The position numbers and the translations under genes are program-made. DNA of 64,000 nt from Silene conica (taxonomy: Eukaryota > Streptophyta > Magnoliopsida > Caryophyllales > Caryophyllaceae). The notes under the pieces were generated by a model. The model was not told the origin of the DNA and ran no database searches. It was given only the letters and a program-made list of their open reading frames with translations. This document shows positions 32,301 through 44,030 of the stretch, in pieces; positions within the stretch are counted from its first letter, which is position 1, and every line of letters starts with the position of its first letter. The stretch lies in the NCBI GenBank assembly GCA_029255685.2, contig CM055311.2:56813048-56877047 (forward strand). The letters run 5' to 3'.

Positions 32301-35300
32301 TCGTCAGGTAACACCTTCTAGCCCTCTTGTTTGCACTAGAACTATTAACGTGATAACAGGGGGCTCGGAGCTGTGTGGACTCACATACTCTGCCGCCAAG
32401 AGGCACGCAACCACAGTCAAAGGAGACAAGCCAGAATGCTCATGCAGGATCAGCACCCAGGATCTGCCAGTCGTCAGCTTCGACGAAACAGATGTGGAAA
32501 AAGGCGCTGAGTACCATGATGATGCCCTGATCATCACCCTGTCCATAGGAAACTGCAGGGTAAAGAAGATCCTGGTGGACACGGGGAGCTCGGTCAACAT
32601 CATCATGTTGGAGACCCTAAAGAGCATGGGATTTGGAGAAACAGACCTGACTAAGAAGGCAGTACCGCTGGTGGGATTTAGCGGGGAAACCAAGCATTCT
32701 CTCGGGGAAATTCTGATACCAACCTATGCCGGAGGAATCAACAAACAGGTGAGGTACTTGGTAATTGACGGTCCCTCTACCTACAATGTTATCCTTGGTA
32801 GGCCATGGATCCACGACATGAAGGTCATCCCATCTTCATACCACCAGTGTCTCAAGTTCCCTACACCGTGGGGAGTTCAGACAATATGAGGAAATCAGGA
32901 GGAAGCGAGGAGTTGCTACAAGGTGGCGCTCAAACCCACTGCCACTCCTCCCCCAGCATAGCAATCACAGGAAAGGCAGGTCAGGGGATCCTATGAAGAG
33001 CCCCCTCAGGTAGAGGTGGAAGAAATCCCCCTGGATCCGTTGCGTCCAGAAAGGAAGGTGCTGGTGGGAGCAGAATGCTCAGGTACTGTTCGGTCAGAAT
33101 TCTTAACATTATTAAAAGCTAATATGGATTGTTTTGCATGGTCCCACGAAGACATGGTGGGAATAGACCCAAACATAATCTCGCACAGGTTAAGTGTAAA
33201 CCCCGGCTACAAGCCGGTCCAACAGAAAAGAAGAAAATTTGCTGCAGAGAGAAACCAGGTGATAAACCAGGAAGTGGACGACCTCCTGGCTGCAGGAAAA
33301 ATCAGAGAGGTAAAATATCCAGAGTGGCTATCAAACGTAGTGGTGGTCCCCAACAAGAATGGAAAGTGGAGAGTATGCGTGGACTTCACCGACCTAAACA
33401 AGGCGTGCCCTAAGGACCTGTTCCCCCTGCCGCACATAGACGCAATGGTAGATGCGACGGCAGGTCACGAGACGCTCACATTCCTGGACGCCTGGAGTGG
33501 ATACAACCAGATAAAGATGCATCCAGAGGACCAGGAAAAGACGGCCTTCAGATCTGAAAGAGGTAGCTACTGCTATAACGTTATGACATTTGGGTTAAAA
33601 AATGCAGGGTCCACCTACCAAAGGCTGGTGAACATGATGTTCAAAGATCAAATAGGCAACACCATGGAAGTCTACATAGACGACATGGTAGTCAAGTCCA
33701 AATTATCCAGCCAGCACGCCCAACACCGGGAAGAAACCTTCAACATACTAAGGCAGTATCAAATGAAGCTGAACCCCTCCAAGTGCACGTTTGGAGTCTC
33801 CAGCGGGAAATTCCTGGGGTATATGGTAACACTGAGAGGGATTGAAGCAAGTAGCGAGCAGATCAAAGCACTCCTTCAACTAGAGTCCCCCCAGAAGCCG
33901 AAAGACGTGCAGCAATTGACTGGCAGGGTGGCAGCCCTCAACAGGTTCATTTCCAGGTCCTCCGACAGGTGCCGGCTGTTCTATGATATATTACGAAAGA
34001 GCCAAAGATTCGAGTGGACGGAGGAGCACGAAAAGGCGTTCGCAGAACTAAAGAAATACCTCAGCACTCCTCCACTTCTGTCCAAACCAGAACAAGGGGA
34101 GCCATTATACCTATACCTGTCGGTAACGGAGGTAGCAGTCAGTGCAGTCTTGGCACGGGAGCATGAGGGGATCCAGCATCCAGTTTATTACATCAGTAAG
34201 TCTCTGCTTCCTGCAGAGACCAGGTACACAGCTCCTGAAAAACTAGTTCTTGCTTTAGTTACAGCTTCATACAAACTGAGACCTTACTTTGCGTCTCACT
34301 CCATATCAGTCTTAACTAGCTACCCCCTGAGACTCATATTGAGTAACCAGAACTTTCTGGGAGAATGTCCAAATGGTCAGTCCACTTAAGTGGCTACGAC
34401 CTAAAATTTGAAACTAGAACTACGATAAAATCACAAGCCCTTGCAGATTTTGTCTCTGATTTTAGCCCAGGAATGGAAAAAGAGGCAGCCAAAGAAATCC
34501 TACCTCCAGAAATGGACTCTGAAGAAAAATTTTTGGACGTTGTACGTGGAAGGAGCCTCCAACAGTCGGGGAGCAGGAGTAGGAATGGTACTCATGTCCC
34601 CCCAAGGAGACATGATCGTCCAGGCAGTACGGTGTGAATTCCAAGCAACCAACAACGTGGCGGAATACGAGGCCCTGATCCAAGGACTCCAACTAGCCGT
34701 GGACCTCAAAGTCAGATACCTCCGAGCATACAGCGACTCGCAGCTCATAGTGAACCACGTCAACGACGAATATGAGGCCAAAGACGCCAGAATGATAGCT
34801 TACCCGGAGGTGGTCAGAGACAAGAGGACAAAGTTCATTACCTTCGAGATAGAACAGATACCCAGGGAGCAGAACGCAGAGGCAGATGCGTTGGCCAACC
34901 TGGGGGAAACATTCAAACTAGGGGATATCTCTTCTATCCCAATCACCCACGTGCTGGAACCGTCAACTTCTCAGGAAGACCGGGATGTTGAAAACTCCAG
35001 CACGCGGTGGGAGGCAGGACTGGGCGTCCTCAGCAACACCGCAGAACAACAAGAGCCGCTCGACTGGAGGACACCCTACCAAAACTGGCTGAAAGATGGA
35101 ACTCTTCCAGCAGACAGAAAAGAGGTGAGGGGATTCAAATTGAAAGCCTCAAGATTCACACTAATAGATGGTGTGCTGTTCAGGAAATCGCTCGCAGGAC
35201 CCTACCTGAGATGTTTGGGCGACCAGGAAGGGCAGACGGTCTTGCATGACCTCCACAGCGGAGACTGTGGAAATCATGCAGGGGGAAGGAGCATGTCCAA

Positions 35301-36270
35301 CAAAGCAATCAGGATGGGATACTTCTGGCCGACAATACGAAGAGACGCAGTGGAGCTCGCCAAGAAATGCGAAGCCTGCTAGAAACACGCCCATGTCACG
35401 CACCAACCCGCTGAACCCCTGCACCCAATCATATCACCCTGGCCCTTCATGAAATGGGGAATGGACATCGTAGGACCACTGCCCAGAGCACCTGGAAACA
35501 GAACCTACATGCTCGCATTAACGGACTACTTCTCCAAGTGGATAGAAGCAGAAGCTTTCCCCCAGATTACGGAAAATCAGGTGATATCTTTCCTTAAGCG
35601 TAACATAATTTGCAGGTTCGGTATACCCTCTGAAATAGTGTGTGACAATGGCTCACAATTCATATCTAATAAAACGGAAGCATTTAGTGCTAGTTTGAAT
35701 ATCACTCTACTAAAAGCTGCTCCCAGGTACCCACAAACAAACGGCCAAGCAGAGTCCAGCAACAGAATCATCATGGACAACATGAAAAGGAGGTTGGAAG
35801 AAGCTGGAGGCAAGTGGGCAGACGAGTTACCAAAGACGGCAACATGCCAGACCCCCTTCAGCCTGGTATTTGGGGCAGAAGCCGTCATTCCATCAGAAGT
35901 AAAGGTGCCAACCCAGAGATACGGCTGCCTGACAGAAGAACGCAACCAAACAGAAATGGCCAGCAGCCTGGACACGGTTGACGAGCTCAGAACCAGCGCC
36001 GCCATCAGAATGGCTGCCTACAAGCAAATGGTGGCCCGAAGTTACAACAAAAACGTGAAGATCAGAACTCTCCAAGTAGGAGACCTAGTCCTCAGAAAAG
36101 TGTTCCAGAACACGAAGAAACAGAACGCCGGGAAATTCGCCTTCAACTGGGAAGGACCCTATCAGGTGGAAAGCACAACAGGAAGTGGATCCTACAGATT
36201 AATGGACATGAAGGGGAACATGGTACCCAGGCCCTGGAATATCCTCCATCTGAAGAAGTGTCACATTTGA
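32290..36270 (+). pseudogene. Tat pol: protease, RT, two RNase H domains, integrase; broken
   Basis: One frame can be followed nearly throughout. Protease DTGSS (about 32578-32592) and VILGRPWIHDM; RT with VCVDFTDLNKACPKD, FGLKNAGSTYQRL and catalytic YIDD at 33673-33684; a first RNase H region (about 34080-34440, without a clear active site), then a second, archaeal-like RNase H (34540-34910: LYVEGASNSRGAGVGMVL, YSDSQLIVNHV, ADALANLGE), the Tat signature. Integrase finger ends KKCEAC at 35380; core D about 35464, then VCDNGSQF and QAESSNR with 35 residues between D and E. Breaks: TGA 32887-32889, TAG 32959-32961, TAG 35380-35382, a shift out of frame near 34350 and back near 34540, and a short deletion near 35840 removing the usual WAYRTT region. 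The copia insertion lies downstream at 36401, not inside pol. Confidence 0.92.
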
Positions 36271-36401
36271 AAAAAGGAACATCGCAGAATACTCTCAGAG
36301 CCTGCGCCCAGAACCCGCTTCCAGACTCTAGGGTACTTACTCATTTTTTGTCGTTTTCATTTCATATTTTAGCTACCTAAAAATGTATCACCCCCAGGAT
36401 C
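36271..36401 (+). other. Tat element, end of pol to copia insertion point
   Basis: Non-coding. The last five bases, GGATC, are the copia target duplication; the element resumes at 45023. Confidence 0.8.
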
Positions 36402-37393
36402 TGTGGGGAATAAAACGTGTATTCGCCCCATACTTGCAGGATTATAATGAAAAATACAATCGTGAATATGGTCATAAGATTAAAAAAATATGAAAAAGAG
36501 TACAGCCTTTAGTCCTTGCGCGAAAGGCCTAAGAACAGGAATTAACACAAATTCCCTCCTATAACTTGCACCCAAGACTTAGATTGAGACGTTGCCGCGT
36601 GTGCTAGAAATCCTCTCCAACTGCCTTGCAATATCGGGAGAGCCTTTCGAGTTTTAGATGTGAGATCTGGGTTATGGGAGAAGAATGCTCTCAAACCCTA
36701 ATTTTCTTGAGATTTTGTTTAAACAGTGAAACCAGAGTGTTTGACATAAGGAGAGTCCCTCTCCTTATGTAGTACACGGCCGAATTGGATGTCGGGTAGG
36801 AGTGGGCTTCCCACTCTTACCTTATTCCAATGCGTGATTCGACCCAATTGCTAAAATATAATTCGCGGGTTTTATTTATAAATCGTAACATGTTATCAGT
36901 TATTAATACAGTCGATATATTAATAATGGTCTAACAAAATACGATATTGTATAATTACCCAAATTAATATAACTGTTTATATTAATACGCGAATACAATA
37001 TTTAATTAAATATAACCGTTTATATTTAATTTTACGAATTAATCATGTAATCCGTATTAGCTAAAATTATTTAATCCGTATTAAATAATCATCTCAACAT
37101 CTTATTGACTAATTTAATAGTCAATACCTCTGACTAACTGTTTAGTCGTATCCGGCATAAATGTGACTGTATTTTCATACCTTCACATCTCTCAAACGTG
37201 TCCTATAGGTGTGACGTATAGGGACCAGTTGATCACCGCCATCCGTATGACAATAACGTCAAACTTATCTAGCAAGCCAACCGTTATTGATAAACGTGGA
37301 TCAACTGATAATAATACTGAAGTATGCCCTTGTGATCCTTAAAGAGATTTAATAAGTCATTGTACTTAATTGTCAAGGACACCAGCCCCAACA
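36402..37393 (-). repeat. 3' LTR of nested copia
   Basis: On the minus strand starts TGTTGGGGCTGG and ends CCCCACA. The 36402 end reads TGTGGGG here and TGTGAGG in the other copy. Confidence 0.95.
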
Positions 37394-37408
37394 ATCTCCC
37401 ACTTGTCC
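37394..37408 (-). other. Polypurine tract of nested copia
   Basis: Minus-strand GGACAAGTGGGAGAT directly before the 3' LTR. A second copy of the whole boundary, CCAACAAACTCCCACTTGTC, occurs 74 bp further inward (LTR-like edge at 37467). Confidence 0.8.
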
Positions 37409-38255
37409 GTATAAGGGTATGTGCAATGACGTTATCACACTACATGTGGAGGACACAAGCTCCAACAAACTCCCACTTGTCTGTACAAGTGTAGGTGCGA
37501 TAACCGATTCTCATATCCTTTTAAAATTTCTCCCACTCAATGTAAGACAATTTGCAAATCCGCATTCGCAAAGGTCGTATCTCACAAGCGATCTGTATCA
37601 AGAGTGGTTTCCCCGACTAGAGAGTAACTTAACTGATAAAACGAATCTGTATTCGAGCATGGCCATGCATTTCAGTTACTACTCCTCGAGTGGCCCTGAG
37701 AAATGATAAAATCCTGATAAGGGTTTGGATATTTCCCTCAACTCGAATCCTGCCGATATCGCGCAGCATGAAATAACCCAGAAAAAATCCTCTTGGCCCC
37801 TGTTACGGTGACCGTGGGAAAGAAACCAAAGTTACCCAAAATCTGCCTTAATCTCAAGAGACAGTTGAAAGTCAAAAGACTCGACTCTAAGGAACACTAT
37901 GGAGGTCCTATCCACGACCTGGCACCCAATGTTGTAAAACATTTAGGACTCCATAACGCTGTCACGGGGTGTCCTACGAGATATCCGTATAACTCGTCTT
38001 TGTGATTGGTCAGTCAGCCGTGTGACTTATGGCTCGTTGAACCCACCATCAACCAACGTCACAAAATGATTACCTGAGTTATCAGCTCAAGTGGGTAATC
38101 AAGGACCAAAACGATGTAATGTTAATCAATTCACTTTGTGGTGTTCAAAATTGGCGTACAATTCCACATCAGAAACAAAACATTATATATCATAACAATA
38201 AGGTTGAATAGAGTACACGAGAAAATGAATTATTACATGAATTCATAAAAGAGTA
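37409..38255 (-). other. 3' untranslated region of nested copia
   Basis: About 850 bp between pol and the purine tract, with a duplicated LTR-edge/purine-tract signature at 37451-37485. The small ORFs here are not convincing genes. Confidence 0.7.
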
Positions 38256-40883
38256 CTACAACTTAGGAACACATCCAATTCCCATGGAATGAATGTGCCC
38301 TTCATGCTTATCACGTGGTAATGCTTTTGTGAAAGGATCAGCTATGTTGTCATCCGTAGCGATCTTATCAATGAAAATCTCCTTTTGCTCCACGTAATCT
38401 CTGATTAAATGAGCTTTCCGTTGTACATGCCTAGCCTTGTTGCTAGACTTATGCTCCTTAGCTTGGAAGATGGCACCTTTATTATCACAATAAACGGTGA
38501 TTGGGTCATTCGAACTAGGCACTACTGATAGCCCTTGTAAGAATTGACGCATCCATATTGCTTCCTTAGCTGCTTCTGAGGCGGCATAGTACTCGGACTC
38601 AGTCGTAGAATCTGCTGTAACACTCTGTTTAGAACTTTTCCAGCTGACAGCAGCGCCATTAAGAGTAAAAACGAATCCAGACTGAGATTTCGAGTCATCT
38701 CGATCCGTTTGGAAGCTAGCATCTGCGTAACCCGTGGCGCAGAGCGTCGAGTCGCCTCCGTAAGTCAATCCCCAATCTTTAGTCCTCCGTAGGTACTTAA
38801 GAATGTTTTTCACGGCCATCCAGTGTTGTTCACCTGGATGAGCTTGGAATCGACTTGTCATACTCAATGCATATGCAACGTCTGGACGTGTGCATATCAT
38901 GGCATACATGATCGATCCTATTGCCGAAGCATAAGGAATCCTACTCATGCGCTCTTTCTCTTCCAATGACTTAGCTTCTTGAGTCTTGCTCAAGTGAAGC
39001 CCAGGATTCATAGGAAGGAACCCTTTCTTGGAGTTCGTCATGCTGAATCTCTCTAGAATCTTATCTATATAAGACTCCTGACTGAGAGACAACATCCGTC
39101 GTGATCTATCCCTGTAGATACGGATGCCCAAAATTCTTTGTGCCTCTCCCAGATCTTTCATCTGGAAATGGTTTTTCAACCATGCTTTAACCGAAGATAA
39201 GAGAGGTATGTCATTCTCAATCAAGAGTATGTCATCGACATACAGTACTAGGAATACAATCTTGCTCCCACTCGACTTGATATAGAGACATGGTTCCTCG
39301 ACTGATCGAATGAACCCATTCTCTTTTATCACTTGGTCAAAGCGATGATTCCAACTCCGTGATGCTTGCTTAAGTCCATAGATGGAACGCTTAAGCTTGC
39401 AAACCTTCCTAGGATGTTCTGGATCAATAAAACCCTCGGGTTGTACCATGTACAACTCTTCCTCCAAATAACCGTTTAAGAAGGCGGTTTTAACGTCCAT
39501 TTGCCATATTTCATAGTCATGAAATGCGGCGATCGCTAAGATAATCCGAATGGAACGTAGCATGACTACGGGTGCAAAGATCTCATCGTAGTACAAGCCT
39601 GGCACTTGGGTGAAACCTTTAGCAACTAGTCTTGCCTTGTGGATATCCTGTTGTCCTTCCACGGCATGCTTTATCTTGTAAAGCCATTTGCATTGAAGGG
39701 GACGTACCTTTGCAGGTAGGTCCACAAGATCCCACACGTTGTTCTCATACATGGAGTCCATCTCGGATTGCATGGCTTCTAGCCATAGCTTTGAGTCAGA
39801 ACTGGTCATGGCACCTTTATAGGTTGTGGGTTCGTTACCCTCTAGGAGTAAGACGTCATCTGTATCATGTTCCTCGACCATACCAATGTATCTGTCCGGA
39901 GGAATAGAGACTCTTCCCGACCTCCTAGGTTCCTCAGGAATATCTACCGCAGCCTCGGTTGAAGGAACTGTTTCCTCCAATGGTTGCTCGGCAGTTGGTT
40001 CTTGAACTTCCGATAACTCGAAGGTTCTATTACTCGACTTGTTCTCGAGAAATTCCTTCTCTAAGAACGTCGCACTAGCCGCAACAAAAACACGTTGTTT
40101 GGTTGGCGAGTAGAAGTAATGACCAAAAGTTCCCTTTGGGTAGCCTATAAAGTATGTCTTGAGCGATCGCGGGCCGAGCTTATCCTCGTGTCTCCACTTG
40201 ACATAAGCCTCGCAGCCCCAAACCCGAATAAAGGACAAGTTAGGGACCGTTCCCTTCCATAATTCGTATGGAGTCTTGTCAACAGCTTTAGACGGACTTC
40301 GGTTAAGTATTAGAGCGGCTGACAAAAGAGCATAGCCGCACAATGAATCAGGCACAACGGTGTGACTCATCATGGATCGAACCATATCAAGTAGAGTTCG
40401 ATTTCTCCGTTCGGACACACCATTTAATTGTGGTGTTCCTGGTGGAGTCAACTGTAGCACAATGCCACAGTCTTTAAGGTGTTGATCAAACTCGTGTGAA
40501 AGATACTCACCACCACGATCCGAACGTAGTGCTTTAATCTTTCTACCCAGCTGGTTCTGTACCCGATTCTGGTATTCTTTGAACTTGATAAAGGATTCAC
40601 TTTTACGTTTCATCAAGTAGACATAGCCATATCTACTCAAATCATCCGTGAAAGTGATGAAATACCTATAGCCTTCTCGTGCGTTGATCGACATAGGGCC
40701 ACATACGTCCGTATGTATGAGTCCTAATAGGTCGGCAGCGCGCATTCCAACACCTTTGAAGGAAATACGAGTCATTTTGCCGATGAGACATGATTCACAC
40801 GTGCCATATGATTCGTAATCAAAGGGCGATATTGCTCCATTCTGTATGAGCTGTTTTACGCGTTTCTCATTTATGTGTCCCAT
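38256..40883 (-). CDS. Copia pol: integrase, RT, RNase H
   Basis: An 875-residue open frame. It begins inside the integrase zinc finger (GHINEKR and TCESC), because a TGA just upstream cuts it from gag. Integrase core D59, D122 and E158, the last two with 35 residues between. Then RVWGCEAYVKWRHEDKLGPR, a variable linker rich in Glu/Pro, RT with DVKTAFLNGYLEEELYM, SIYGLKQASRSWN and catalytic YVDD at residues 548-551, and RNase H with GYADASFQTDRDD, TESEYYAASEA and the closing DNIADPFTKALPRDKHEGH. It would copy and integrate the element. The ATG at 40883 is not the native start; the natural protein is one gag-pol polyprotein. All pol catalytic motifs look intact. Confidence 0.93.
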   Translation of the reverse strand: MGHINEKRVKQLIQNGAISPFDYESYGTCESCLIGKMTRISFKGVGMRAADLLGLIHTDVCGPMSINAREGYRYFITFTDDLSRYGYVYLMKRKSESFIKFKEYQNRVQNQLGRKIKALRSDRGGEYLSHEFDQHLKDCGIVLQLTPPGTPQLNGVSERRNRTLLDMVRSMMSHTVVPDSLCGYALLSAALILNRSPSKAVDKTPYELWKGTVPNLSFIRVWGCEAYVKWRHEDKLGPRSLKTYFIGYPKGTFGHYFYSPTKQRVFVAASATFLEKEFLENKSSNRTFELSEVQEPTAEQPLEETVPSTEAAVDIPEEPRRSGRVSIPPDRYIGMVEEHDTDDVLLLEGNEPTTYKGAMTSSDSKLWLEAMQSEMDSMYENNVWDLVDLPAKVRPLQCKWLYKIKHAVEGQQDIHKARLVAKGFTQVPGLYYDEIFAPVVMLRSIRIILAIAAFHDYEIWQMDVKTAFLNGYLEEELYMVQPEGFIDPEHPRKVCKLKRSIYGLKQASRSWNHRFDQVIKENGFIRSVEEPCLYIKSSGSKIVFLVLYVDDILLIENDIPLLSSVKAWLKNHFQMKDLGEAQRILGIRIYRDRSRRMLSLSQESYIDKILERFSMTNSKKGFLPMNPGLHLSKTQEAKSLEEKERMSRIPYASAIGSIMYAMICTRPDVAYALSMTSRFQAHPGEQHWMAVKNILKYLRRTKDWGLTYGGDSTLCATGYADASFQTDRDDSKSQSGFVFTLNGAAVSWKSSKQSVTADSTTESEYYAASEAAKEAIWMRQFLQGLSVVPSSNDPITVYCDNKGAIFQAKEHKSSNKARHVQRKAHLIRDYVEQKEIFIDKIATDDNIADPFTKALPRDKHEGHIHSMGIGCVPKL

Positions 40884-40892
40884 ACGACAATG

Positions 40893-42286
40893 TCATAGGT
40901 AAGTTTGATCTTTGTCACCTACCTTTAATCTCTTGTTATTCACATGTAATATCTCGGTAGTTTGATCTAAAACATAAATTCCATTCATGGAAACTGCCTT
41001 GCCATAAATCATATTGTGTAAGGAGAAAATACAGCTATTATTCTCTATTACAAATGAAAAACCGAGTTTGTCAAGTGCAGAAACTGAAATAATGTTTTTG
41101 GACAAACTAGGAACATAATAACAGTTATATAAAAATAACTCGAATCCACTTGGAAGCTGGATCACGTATGTTCCCTTCGAGACTGCAGCAACGCGTGCTC
41201 CATTCCCGACACGCAGGTCCACCTCACCCTTGATTAGGGGTTCTTGGTTTCGGAGGTCCTGCACATGATTACATAGATGAGAACCACAACCAGTATCAAG
41301 TACCCAAGTTCCGCAACTTGCATGGTTAATCTCAATCATGTGAATAAAAGAAGAAGAAGACATACCAACAGGAGTAACGCGGCCTGCCTTAATGTCCTCG
41401 CGATACACGGGGCATGAGCGCCTCCAATGCCCAGTCTTGTGGCAGTGATGGCATTCCATGCTAGTATCCTTGCTCTTTGTCTTGCCCTGTGAGTTGCTCG
41501 ACTCACCTGGCCTACTCTTAGTAAATCCTGGTTTCTTGAACCTGGGCTTACCTACTGCTAGGTCGCCCTGAGCTTTAGCCTTCCCTTTACCCTTTCCCTT
41601 ACTGGAGATCATGAGAACATCCTGCTTCATGCTCCCACTTAATTTCAGATCCTTCTCAGTCTGTACGAGAAGGGAGTGGAGCTCATGAGGAGTCTTCTTC
41701 ATGTCGTTCATGTAGTAGTTGGCCCTAAAGAGGGCGAACCCATCATGAAGCGAATGAAGCATTCGATCAACGATTATGTTCTCACTGATCTTGCAGTTCA
41801 GGGTCTCCAGTTTCTCGATATTCTCAATCATGTTGAGAATATGTGGGCTAACAGCTTGGCCCTTCTGGAGTTTCGCCTCAAAGAAGCGACAGGTATGCTC
41901 ATAAGAAACGATTCTCGGAGCTTTCGAGAATTCGTTAGTGAGCGTGGTGAAAATCTTTTTTGCACCATGGGATATGAAGCGTCTTTGCAAATTTGATTCC
42001 ATTGATAGATGAGTACGTTCTTTATCGCACCCGCTTCCATGACGAAGTCGCTATGAGCGCGAACTTCGTTGGCTCTAGCTTCAGTTCCTGGGTGTGCCGG
42101 AATGGGCTCAGTTAAATACTTAAGCTTTCCGTCAACAATGGCAGCATTCCGTAGTGCTGCCTCCCAGTCAGAGAAGTTTGACCCATCATTTCTCAGTCTA
42201 GTAGACTGATTCATGGAGTCCATGAAGGCTTTTAGCCAGGATTCACGTGCTAGCTTGGCACTTGGCATTGGGTCTTCACCAGCCAT
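40893..42286 (-). pseudogene. Copia gag and protease, one frameshift and one nonsense
   Basis: Starts with ATG at 42286 (MAGEDPMPSAKL). The first part runs in one frame to about 42004; the rest lies one base off, from 42002 to the stop at 40893-40895. A missing base in the CTATCAATGG region (about 42000-42006) explains the shift. The second part carries the UBN2-type gag region, the CCHC knuckle CHHCHKTGHWRRSC and the protease active site VLDTGCGSH. The terminating TGA falls where the family has a Trp codon (LWHxRxGH), so TGG to TGA is the simplest reading; it separates the first His of the integrase finger from the rest. Gag packages RNA and the protease matures the polyprotein. Confidence 0.9.
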
Positions 42287-43628
42287 TTAGTTATACAGCA
42301 GTTTTAATGAACGTGTTCTACACTGAAAAAGAAGATAAAACAAAACCATATAAGCAACTTATTGTTGTGATTTAAGTCTATATTAAATTGAATTTAAACT
42401 CGTAGACTCATGCATTTATATAATTGATCTCCCTCAAGAATTATATAAACGATCCCAAGACTCAATTTCCGTATATTGATAAGCCCACAGTTTGGCCAAT
42501 TCCACCGTTGGAACTCTTGGTCGATAGATTTCCGTAAATCCTATCTATTAGTCCATCTCAGTCGCTAGATATTATCGAGTGACCATGATGTTGAGATAAA
42601 ATAAATCATCTGTTCTCACTTACCCGACGTAGAAGGGGTCATATTATGCCTACCGACGAAGAAGGGATTCATGGGAGGCTGATTTATAAAGACTATTCTC
42701 AATTTTTGGTTATACGAGGAAGACCCCATCAACTTTTATTTATTCATATTGAAGTGAACTAAAAAACTAGCATATACGTGAATGAATTAAATAAAGTGAT
42801 GGCTTTACATGTGACACGTGACATCTGTATTGTCACAGAAAACTAACGCGTAACCTCTACATGAGTCAGTTTTCAGGCATGTTATAGGTGGTTTGGTTTT
42901 TAGGCGGAATATGATGCAAGCTATTATCGATGAAAGCATAAAGATAAATGCAATAAACGTAAATAAAAGTCCTAGTGTGGCCTATCCTACCAAAATAAAC
43001 ATAAAACAACTTGGAATCCACCGTTGGACCCTAGAAGCTTGTCTTGATGTTCCATCTTGGTCCTTGCAGCGGGAGTGAGCATCCGGTCTCCGTCTTTGGT
43101 CTTCACAAAATTACTAATTTAAATTACAAATATAACCCTATTTACATTCTAATTTAAATACAAAAGTAATTACATGGCAAAAACCCAAAACGGAGATTCA
43201 AGATCTCAAAATTACAAGCAAGACTGTGTCCCATCATTACGGTGACAAAATCTTCTAAGGCCACACTAAGTTACAACCGTTTGCAAAAATTAAATACGTT
43301 ATTGAAAGCATTCAAGGCATTCACAAGACGATAAATAAAATGCATCAACTAAAAATAAAATTCATTCATGACATAATACTGTTATTATGATTAACAAATT
43401 TTTATCAAACCACCTTTTAAGATTAAAATTATGTGACTATACCGCTTTAATCACCAATTTTAATAAACATATAATCCATTATTTTAAACTGTTTTAAAAC
43501 AATATGTATCAAACGAGGGTGAACCGTTTCACAAAAATAATATACTATTTCCGTATACAGTATATTATTTTAGGCCATGTGAAAATAAGAAACAAGTTAT
43601 TTTCGAAAAAGAAAGCCTGAAAGATGAG

Positions 43629-43705
43629 CACTCGACCGAGCAACAGGGGCACTCGATCGAGTGTCAGTGTCACTCGATCGAGTGCAGCAGGGGCTCGATC
43701 GAGTG
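43629..43705. repeat. Dyad array in copia leader, four units at ~21 bp spacing
   Basis: CACTCGACCGAGC (43629), CACTCGATCGAGTG (43650), again at 43671, and GCTCGATCGAGTG at about 43693. ACTCGATCGAGT is a perfect palindrome. Two more units follow at 43907 and 43928, also 21 bp apart. Confidence 0.9.
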
Positions 43706-43906
43706 ACTCGTTAAAACGCAAACGCTGCACTTTGGAAATCAAAACAAGTTTACATCTTGGATTTAAAACGTGTAAATCGTATATAAACAACAACAAAAGA
43801 TTCACATATTGCTAAAAATATCGATTAATTAACAATATGCAAATAAGAATCGAAAACAAGATCGATTACAACCCAAAAACCACACGCATGAAGCCTGGTA
43901 CGAGGA

Positions 43907-43941
43907 CACTCGATCGAGTGCTACAGACACTCGATCGAGTG
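43907..43941. repeat. Second dyad group in copia leader, two units 21 bp apart
   Basis: CACTCGATCGAGTG at 43907-43920 and 43928-43941, nearer the primer site. Confidence 0.9.
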
Positions 43942-44016
43942 TCGAGGCAGAATGCATCGAATTTTCAAAATTTTTAAATCTTACGAAAAACACAATTGTA
44001 AATTTCATGGCCATAG

Positions 44017-44028
44017 GCTCTGATACCA
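44017..44028 (-). other. Primer binding site, initiator tRNA-Met (nested copia)
   Basis: Minus-strand TGGTATCAGAGC, two bases from the 5' LTR at 44031; it proves the element's orientation. Confidence 0.95.
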
Positions 44029-44030
44029 TT

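Larger units (their letters stand above)
42287..44016 (-). other. Long leader of nested copia
   Basis: About 1.7 kb between primer site and gag without convincing ORFs, unusually long for copia. It holds two groups of CACTCGATCGAGTG dyads (43629-43705 and 43907-43941). Confidence 0.75.

Noticed and set aside
33129..33413. Second plus-strand ORF overlapping Tat RT
   Set aside because: Shadow frame of the RT coding sequence.
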